From contig JAYEJW010000524.1 in NCBI GenBank assembly GCA_034716535.1, forward strand, positions 1 to 7,343: a DNA stretch of 7,343 nucleotides, written 5' to 3'. This document shows, one piece after another, positions 1 to 3,795 of the stretch. The notes under the pieces were generated by a model that did no database searches, was not told the DNA's origin, and saw only the letters and a list, made by a program, of their open reading frames with translations. The number at the start of each line of letters is the position of its first letter. Position 1 is the stretch's first letter. Made by a program: the position numbers and the translations under genes. Source of the stretch: JAYEJW01 sp034716535. Its GTDB lineage: Bacteria > Pseudomonadota > Gammaproteobacteria > Chromatiales > Chromatiaceae.

Positions 1-174
1 GCCGGCGAGCATGCCGGTCACACGCTCCGGGACCTACGGCCCCTACGCCACTGCGGCAACATGCCCGCGCCTACGGCTACCGGGGACTACGCGCCTCGTG
101 CTTCGCACTTCCTTGGCGCGCAGCGATTGAAGGCACTGCTTTCCGACCTCTTCGCAGAGAAAGATCATGAATGA
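1..174 (+). CDS. Possible 3' end of an upstream gene (partial, unrecognised)
   Basis: Frame 1 is open from the left edge to a TGA at 172-174 and would encode the last 57 residues of a protein ending FAEKDHE. Its stop lies inside the string ATGAATGA, so it overlaps the start of the next gene (ATG at 167) by 8 bp, a pattern typical of translational coupling. Third positions are mostly G or C, as in the clear genes here. I do not recognise the protein. From the next gene's character it could be a sigma or anti-sigma component, but that is inference. Frame 2 is also open until a TGA at 128-130, and the region contains short repeats (CCTACGGC at 33-40 and 70-77), so it may simply be non-coding. 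Confidence is low. Confidence 0.3.
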   Translation, partial: AGEHAGHTLRDLRPLRHCGNMPAPTATGDYAPRASHFLGAQRLKALLSDLFAEKDHE

Positions 175-412
175 GCAGGATCCGGACCTCGCCGCACTCG
201 ATGCCCTCATCGAGGCCCATCCGCCCGACAACGCCCCTGCAGGGTTCCCGGAGCGCGTCATGGGGCTGGTCGCGAGCGAGCCTCTTGTACGCCCCTTCTG
301 GCAACGGGACTGGGTTCAGTGGCTTGCCGCGGGCGTCGGTCTCGCGCTAACGCTTGGCCGCTTGGTCGGTTACATCCTCAGCGTTTGGTTGGCGGTGGAG
401 GTGGCCGGCTGA
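167..412 (+). CDS. Small single-pass membrane protein, anti-sigma-like
   Basis: An 81-residue protein. An acidic N-terminal half (about residues 1-40, with AALDALIEAHPP followed by GFPERVM) precedes one hydrophobic segment at about residues 49-78 that starts WVQWLAAGVG, with arginine and glycine near its middle (GRLVGY). The pattern 'short acidic helix, Pro-rich linker, RVM, then one membrane helix' resembles small membrane proteins encoded beside ECF sigma factors, some annotated as anti-sigma factors. This is resemblance by eye; no zinc-binding HxxxCxxC motif is present. The start is the first ATG, preceded by a purine-rich but weak site (AGAGAAAG, 157-164), and it overlaps the possible upstream frame. 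Downstream comes the inverted-repeat element and then the signal peptidase gene, with which it may once have formed an operon. It could also be an unrelated membrane peptide. Confidence 0.55.
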   Translation: MNEQDPDLAALDALIEAHPPDNAPAGFPERVMGLVASEPLVRPFWQRDWVQWLAAGVGLALTLGRLVGYILSVWLAVEVAG

Positions 413-458
413 GATGGGAACCGAGAGCGCGTTGCCTGGTATCACCAGTACGAGGTAG

Positions 459-490
459 TAGTACTCCGACAGGGAGGTTTTGATGGACTC
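459..490 (+). repeat. Left terminal inverted repeat of the MITE-like element
   Basis: This 32-base arm is the reverse complement of 697-729 with one mismatch (T/C) and one single-base gap. It contains the segments ACTCCGACAGGG and TTTTGATGGACTC. The first two bases, TA, may be target duplication rather than element. Confidence 0.85.
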
Positions 491-491
491 A

Positions 492-591
492 GCAAGGCGA
501 GAAGCGGTCAGCTGCTAGGCGCGCGGGCGCAGGACTAGCCGTCGCTAATTCAAGCTCGCGCAACAACGCAGATGGCCGCTTCTCGCCTTGC
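492..591. repeat. Internal hairpin, left arm of the element
   Basis: GCAAGGCGAGAAGCGG at 492-507 is exactly complementary to 576-591. With a G-T wobble the stem extends about three pairs further (508-510 with 573-575). The loop region (about 511-572) holds a smaller palindrome, TAGC-CGTC-GCTA, at about 537-548. This folds the left half of the element into one hairpin. Confidence 0.8.
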
Positions 592-598
592 CCGAAGG

Positions 599-695
599 GA
601 GCGCCCCAAACGCACCAATGCGGCGTTGCAGTCCTTGCAAAGGGAATAACCATTCCCTGCGGACTGCGCCTTGCCTTGGCGCGTTTGGGACGCTC
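599..695. repeat. Internal hairpin, right arm of the element
   Basis: Positions 599-618 pair with 676-695 (18 of 20). Inside them GCAGTCC (628-634) pairs with GGACTGC (661-667), and AGGGAAT (641-647) pairs with ATTCCCT (652-658) around an AACC loop. The nested stems make a long bulged hairpin. No T-run follows it, so it is not a canonical intrinsic terminator. Confidence 0.8.
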
Positions 696-696
696 T

Positions 697-729
697 GAGT
701 TCCATCAAAACCCCCCTGTCGGAGTACTA
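697..729 (-). repeat. Right terminal inverted repeat of the MITE-like element
   Basis: This 33-base arm pairs with 459-490. It carries a run of six C (711-716) where the left arm's complement has CCTCCC, plus an extra T at 701. It ends 13 bases before the AAGGAG site of the signal peptidase gene, so the insertion stopped just short of that gene's translation signals. Confidence 0.85.
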
Positions 730-742
730 GGCAAACATCAAC

Positions 743-748
743 AAGGAG
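743..748 (+). promoter_or_regulatory. Ribosome binding site of the signal peptidase gene
   Basis: AAGGAG lies 8 bases before the ATG at 757. It decides the start: the frame is open upstream to an ATG at 676, but that codon lies inside the MITE-like element and the extra 27 residues are translated terminal repeat. Confidence 0.85.
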
Positions 749-756
749 CTTGCACC

Positions 757-1689
757 ATGTCAAACAGCAACATCTCTCCCCGCCGGCCGGCGCTCGCAGT
801 GATTCTGTCGGCCATGCTGCCGGGGCTCGGCCAAATCTACAACGGTGAGCTGAACAAGGGCGTCTTCCTGTTTCTCGCCTTTGCGTTCGTCACCACGCCG
901 CTCGTTGCCTTCGTGGCCTTGATGCTGCCTCTGGCCTGGTTGATGCCGGGACTGGCGGCGAGCCTGCTCGCCACGCTCGCGCTCTACCTCTACGGCCTGT
1001 GGGACGCCTGGAGGACAGCGAGGCATACCGGCGACTTCCAGCCGAGGTCCTGGCAGCAGCCGGCGATCTACGTGGCCCTGCTGCTTTTCGCCTACCTGTC
1101 GGTGATCGGCGCGGGGACCCGGTATGTGCGCGAGCACCTTGTGGAGTCTTTCCGCATCCCCTCCGACAGCATGGCCCCCAATGTCCTGCGCGGCGATTTT
1201 CTGTTCGCCGACAAGCGGGTCAACTGCCCGGGGTGCAAGGACAGGGTTCGCCGCGGCGATATCGCCATCTTCGTGTACCCCAACGATCGCACGCTACGCT
1301 ACATCAAGCGTATCATCGGCCTACCCGGTGACGAGATCCGGATCCAGGGGCGCGAGCTGTTCGTCAACGGCAAATCGGTGCGGATTCGCGGTCCGGAACA
1401 ACCGCCGACACAGGACGGCGAGACCCCGGACCGAATCGTCGAGCGCGGCGACGTCGGAGACTACGACCTGATCTGGCCCGCGCAGGAAACGCCCCTGGAG
1501 CTCAGTGTGCAGGTTCCCCCGGGCGAGGTCTTCGTGCTCGGAGACAACCGGGGAACAACCGTCGATTCGAGGGACTTCGGCACGGTTCCGCTAGTGGATG
1601 TCATCGGCAGGGCGCAGCAAGTCTGGTTTTCCTACTCCCCCGAAAGCGGAGTGCGCTGGAGCCGGTGGGGAGAAACCTTGGCACCTTAG
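757..1689 (+). CDS. lepB: Signal peptidase I (S26 family) with N-terminal polytopic extension
   Basis: A 310-residue leader peptidase that cleaves signal peptides from exported preproteins at the outer face of the inner membrane. The S26 core is complete: catalytic Ser138 in IPSDSM, general-base Lys184 in RYIKRIIGLPGDE, and the box E motif GDNRGTTVDSRDFG at 262-275. Before the core come about four hydrophobic segments (roughly 11-27, 36-58, 60-82 and 102-121), with the motif LPGLGQIYNGE at 21-31. That motif resembles small TM2-like membrane domains, so the protein looks like a fusion of such a domain to the peptidase. A CPGC pair sits at 157-160, just after the catalytic Ser region. The gene starts after the MITE-like element and is followed 63 bp later by phnN. 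It is not beside lepA or rnc, the usual lepB neighbours, so it may be a second signal peptidase. Family call is firm; paralogue status is inferred. Confidence 0.9.
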   Translation: MSNSNISPRRPALAVILSAMLPGLGQIYNGELNKGVFLFLAFAFVTTPLVAFVALMLPLAWLMPGLAASLLATLALYLYGLWDAWRTARHTGDFQPRSWQQPAIYVALLLFAYLSVIGAGTRYVREHLVESFRIPSDSMAPNVLRGDFLFADKRVNCPGCKDRVRRGDIAIFVYPNDRTLRYIKRIIGLPGDEIRIQGRELFVNGKSVRIRGPEQPPTQDGETPDRIVERGDVGDYDLIWPAQETPLELSVQVPPGEVFVLGDNRGTTVDSRDFGTVPLVDVIGRAQQVWFSYSPESGVRWSRWGETLAP

Positions 1690-1752
1690 TAACGATCGCG
1701 AGAAGAAACGCAGCACCCGGCCCCCACCCGCGAAGGGGAAGGTTTCCCTGCA

Positions 1753-2382
1753 ATGGCTTCGTCGAACGGGTCGAAACGGATGAAGAATCATCCCCTTAAC
1801 GGCGCAGCGCCGGACCGCCAAGCGGTGCTCTACTACGTCATGGGTGCCTCCGGCGCGGGTAAGGATAGCCTGATCCGGTACGCCCGCGAGCATCTCCCGA
1901 AGGGGGCGCCGATCGTATTCGCCCACCGATACATCACGCGCCGCCCCGACGCGGGCGGCGAGAACCACGTGGCCCTCGATCACCGTGAGTTCGAGGTGCG
2001 CCTGCGTTACGGGTGCTTTGCCCTGTCCTGGCAGGCCCACGGAAGGCACTACGGAATCGGGGTGGAGATCGATCAATGGTTGTCGAAGGGTCTGAGCGTG
2101 GTCGTCAGCGGCTCCCGCGCCTATTTCGAGCAGGCGACACTCCGATATCCAGACCTTTGCCCGGTACTCGTCCGGGTACGACACGAGGTTCTGCGCGAGC
2201 GTCTGATCGCCCGTCATCGGGAAGACGAAGCCGCCATCGCCGAGCGTCTGGAGCGCGCACGCGAGCTTGACGAGCTGAAGCACCCTCAGATGGTCGTCAT
2301 CCCGAATGAGGGTCCCCTGGAGGAGGGGGGAGATCTGTTCGTCAGGCTCCTTACCGAGCAGACGACGGATCCATGCGCTTGA
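1753..2382 (+). CDS. phnN: Ribose 1,5-bisphosphate phosphokinase PhnN
   Basis: A 209-residue P-loop kinase related to guanylate kinase. PhnN enzymes phosphorylate ribose 1,5-bisphosphate with ATP to give PRPP, normally after the carbon-phosphorus lyase pathway. Visible signatures are the Walker A loop GASGAGKDS at 31-39 (with the Asp usual for this family), HRYITRRP with the following GGENH, and the SWQAHGRHYGIG segment, which separate it from true guanylate kinases. The ATG at 1753 is preferred because AAGGGGAAGG lies at 1733-1742; an in-frame ATG at 1780 has no clear ribosome binding site but would remove a poorly conserved-looking tail. No other phn gene is in the window, so the enzyme may serve general PRPP supply or salvage; that role is inferred. 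It is convergent with the carbonic anhydrase gene. Confidence 0.88.
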   Translation: MASSNGSKRMKNHPLNGAAPDRQAVLYYVMGASGAGKDSLIRYAREHLPKGAPIVFAHRYITRRPDAGGENHVALDHREFEVRLRYGCFALSWQAHGRHYGIGVEIDQWLSKGLSVVVSGSRAYFEQATLRYPDLCPVLVRVRHEVLRERLIARHREDEAAIAERLERARELDELKHPQMVVIPNEGPLEEGGDLFVRLLTEQTTDPCA

Positions 2383-2481
2383 CCCAAGAGTATCCGGAAA
2401 CCGCGCCGTTCCGGTGCCTTGCGCCTGTGCGCTTCTCAGGTGCCGGATCCGAAACAATCGGGGGGCGGACCTTCCGCGCGC

Positions 2482-3021
2482 TCACTCAGCAGAGCGACGA
2501 TGCCCATCCGCCAGCCGCACGTAGTGCTCGGCCGAGTAGTCCAGGTACTCCAGCTCCTCATCGGTGAGGGGACGGACCCTCCTCGCCGGTACCCCGAGCC
2601 ACAGGTAGCCTCCTTCGAGCACCCGCCCTGGCGGCACCAGAGAGCCCGCGCCCAGCATGGTCCGGGACTCGAGCACCGCACGATCCAGCACCCGGGCACC
2701 GATCCCCACCAGACAGCGATCCTGTATCTCGCAACCGTGTAGGACGGCCTGGTGACCCACGGTTACCCGGTCGTGGATGACGAGCGGTGCGCCTCCTGGA
2801 AGGAAGCGGCTGTCGTGGGACACGTGCAGGATACTGCCGTCCTGGATATTGGTCTCGGTTCCGATCCGGATGTGGTGGATATCCCCGCGCAACACGCACA
2901 TGGGCCAAACGGACGAGCGCGGACCGATCTCGACATCACCCACGATCACGGCCGACTCATCCACCCAGGCAGTGGCGGCGATTCGCGGATGTCTACCCTG
3001 AAAGGTGCGGATGTTGGACAT
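2482..3021 (-). CDS. Gamma-class carbonic anhydrase family protein (YrdA-like)
   Basis: A 179-residue left-handed beta-helix protein of the gamma carbonic anhydrase / hexapeptide-repeat family. Hexapeptide coils span about residues 14-135. The three expected metal-binding histidines are present: His66 in ILHVSHD, and His90 and His95 in GHQAVLHGC, with the five-residue spacing known from archaeal Cam. Arg45 and Asp47 (RGD) and Gln60-Asp61 are also family-typical. Length matches bacterial YrdA-type members, which act as trimers with the metal at subunit interfaces. Many such homologues show weak or no CO2 hydration activity, so enzymatic function is not certain. The start is supported by GGAGG at 3026-3030 on the minus strand, 4 bases before the ATG. 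The gene is divergent from the CNP1-like gene; in pseudomonads a similar gene neighbours prlC. Confidence 0.93.
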   Translation of the reverse strand: MSNIRTFQGRHPRIAATAWVDESAVIVGDVEIGPRSSVWPMCVLRGDIHHIRIGTETNIQDGSILHVSHDSRFLPGGAPLVIHDRVTVGHQAVLHGCEIQDRCLVGIGARVLDRAVLESRTMLGAGSLVPPGRVLEGGYLWLGVPARRVRPLTDEELEYLDYSAEHYVRLADGHRRSAE

Positions 3022-3025
3022 GGGT

Positions 3026-3030
3026 CCTCC
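3026..3030 (-). promoter_or_regulatory. Ribosome binding site of the carbonic anhydrase gene
   Basis: Read on the minus strand, AAAGGAGGACCC precedes the ATG at 3021. It is the strongest Shine-Dalgarno match in the window and fixes the start. Confidence 0.85.
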
Positions 3031-3044
3031 TTTGGCTACGCACG

Positions 3045-3053
3045 ATTATGCCA
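3045..3053 (-). promoter_or_regulatory. Candidate extended -10 promoter element for the carbonic anhydrase gene
   Basis: The minus strand reads TGGCATAAT, a TGn extension with a five-of-six -10 hexamer. A TTGGAA lies upstream but only about 14 bases away, shorter than ideal. Transcription would start near 3038, giving a short leader containing the ribosome binding site. Assignment is by motif only. Confidence 0.4.
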
Positions 3054-3127
3054 TCGCTACCCGCTTCCAAGGCGGTACGCGAGTCGATCGCGCCGACACG
3101 GCACTGGTCCGGCCGTGCATGCGCCCT

Positions 3128-3133
3128 TATAGT
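3128..3133 (+). promoter_or_regulatory. Candidate -10 element for the CNP1-like/prlC/ubiD run
   Basis: TATAGT, five of six to the sigma-70 -10 consensus, stands out in GC-rich sequence and lies about 50 bases before the ATG at 3183. The matching -35 region (around 3104-3110, CTGGTCC) is poor, so an activator or another sigma factor may be needed if this is real. Confidence 0.35.
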
Positions 3134-3182
3134 CATACTCTGCGAACCCTGCCACGACCCTTACCTCCAAGTGAGCTCTGCG

Positions 3183-3752
3183 ATGAAACGCCAGACCCTT
3201 CTCTTGCTGCTTTTCGCCCTTCCCGCGACGGCGCTGTCCGCCGAGCGGGAGCGGCCCTTCATCGACGAGCCGGAACCTGGAACGCCCCGCAGCGTCACCG
3301 AGCCCGACTATTGGGAAGAAGGGGCCGCCCCTCTGCCGGCCTGGCCCAAAGACGCAGACCTCGTCGAATTCCAGGTCGACAATGACGAGTCGCCGTTCCG
3401 CTATTTCATCGACGGCAAGCACCTCGATGCAGGTGCAGACGGCATTGTGCGCTACACACTGGTGGTCGAGTCGCCAACGGGAGCGCGCAATGTCTCCTTC
3501 GAGGGCATTCGCTGCACACCCAAAGGCGTCTACAAGACCTATGCCTACGGCGTGGGTGACCGCTTCAAGGCGGTTGCAGAGGGGGACTGGGAGCGCATTC
3601 CAACCAGGGGTTACGACAAGTACCATGGAGCCTTGTATGGCCAGCTTCTGTGCGTGCCCCTCAAATTCGAGCCGCGGCCCAAGAAAGACATGATTCGTGC
3701 CCTGCGTGGTCGACTCCAGACCAAAGCGAATACCGGTTTCCTCCCGGACTGA
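3183..3752 (+). CDS. CNP1-like family exported protein
   Basis: A 189-residue protein with a clear Sec signal peptide: MKR, a Leu-rich core (residues 5-12), and a likely cleavage after ALSA at residue 20. The mature part is acidic at its start and matches my recollection of the CNP1-like family of beta- and gammaproteobacteria (FRYFIDGKHL, RYTLVVESP and GVYKTYAYG segments). Two cysteines, Cys111 in GIRCTP and Cys157 in LLCVPL, could form a periplasmic disulfide. There is no lipobox cysteine, so it is probably soluble in the periplasm. The function of the family is unknown to me. The start has a modest site, AAGTGAG at 3169-3175, 7 bases upstream. The in-frame sequence before 3183 lies antisense to the carbonic anhydrase gene and is rejected. 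It is first in a tight run with prlC and ubiD. Confidence 0.82.
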   Translation: MKRQTLLLLLFALPATALSAERERPFIDEPEPGTPRSVTEPDYWEEGAAPLPAWPKDADLVEFQVDNDESPFRYFIDGKHLDAGADGIVRYTLVVESPTGARNVSFEGIRCTPKGVYKTYAYGVGDRFKAVAEGDWERIPTRGYDKYHGALYGQLLCVPLKFEPRPKKDMIRALRGRLQTKANTGFLPD

Positions 3753-3795
3753 ACCGCCCGCCCTCTTCCGTCAACTTCAGGAACCCTATCGCCCA

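Larger units (their letters stand above)
461..727. mobile_element. MITE-like non-autonomous element with long terminal inverted repeats
   Basis: The two ends are near-perfect inverted copies. Left end 459-490 begins TAGTACTCCGACAGGG; right end 697-729 finishes CCTGTCGGAGTACTA. They match except for one substitution and one extra T at 701. Both ends are flanked by TA (459-460 and 728-729), which fits a two-base TA target duplication as made by IS630/Tc1-mariner-type transposases; the exact boundary and family are inferred. The interior encodes no transposase and is itself made of inverted repeats: 492-507 with 576-591 (16 bp perfect), 599-618 with 676-695 (18 of 20), and a central hairpin at 628-667. 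Small size, no coding capacity, terminal repeats and strong fold potential are the usual marks of a MITE. It could instead be a degenerate IS remnant or another palindromic repeat family. Confidence 0.75.
413..756. other. Intercistronic region of 344 bp occupied largely by a MITE-like element
   Basis: No convincing gene lies here. From 413 to 458 there is only a 14-codon frame (ATG at 414, TAG at 456-458, peptide MGTESALPGITSTR), which I do not consider a gene. Positions 461-727 are the inverted-repeat element described separately. Positions 730-756 are the short leader of the signal peptidase gene with its ribosome binding site. I found no convincing sigma-70 promoter in the right-hand part of the element: TTG-like boxes at 635-640 and 685-690 lack a matching -10 box. 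Removing the element and one TA copy leaves a gap of about 75 bp between the two flanking genes. Confidence 0.7.

Noticed and set aside
33..77. CCTACGGC direct repeat near the left edge as part of a repeat array
   Set aside because: There are only two 8-base copies with unrelated spacing; chance is sufficient.
414..458. 14-codon frame MGTESALPGITSTR as a leader peptide or truncated gene
   Set aside because: It has no ribosome binding site, ends by its own TAG before the element rather than being cut by it, and shows no attenuator-type codon run.
676..756. Upstream extension of the signal peptidase frame to an ATG at 676
   Set aside because: It starts inside the MITE-like element, has no ribosome binding site, and would translate the terminal repeat. 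The ATG at 757 has AAGGAG at ideal distance.
2394..2414. Hairpin CCGGAA/TTCCGG in the convergent gap between phnN and the carbonic anhydrase gene, as a bidirectional terminator
   Set aside because: The stem is six pairs with a nine-base loop and no T-run follows on either strand, so it does not meet the intrinsic terminator pattern.
1591..2457. Long minus-strand open frame (288 codons) over lepB end and phnN
   Set aside because: It lies antisense to phnN, which has clear family motifs; its own translation is low-complexity and unrecognisable. It is a composition shadow.
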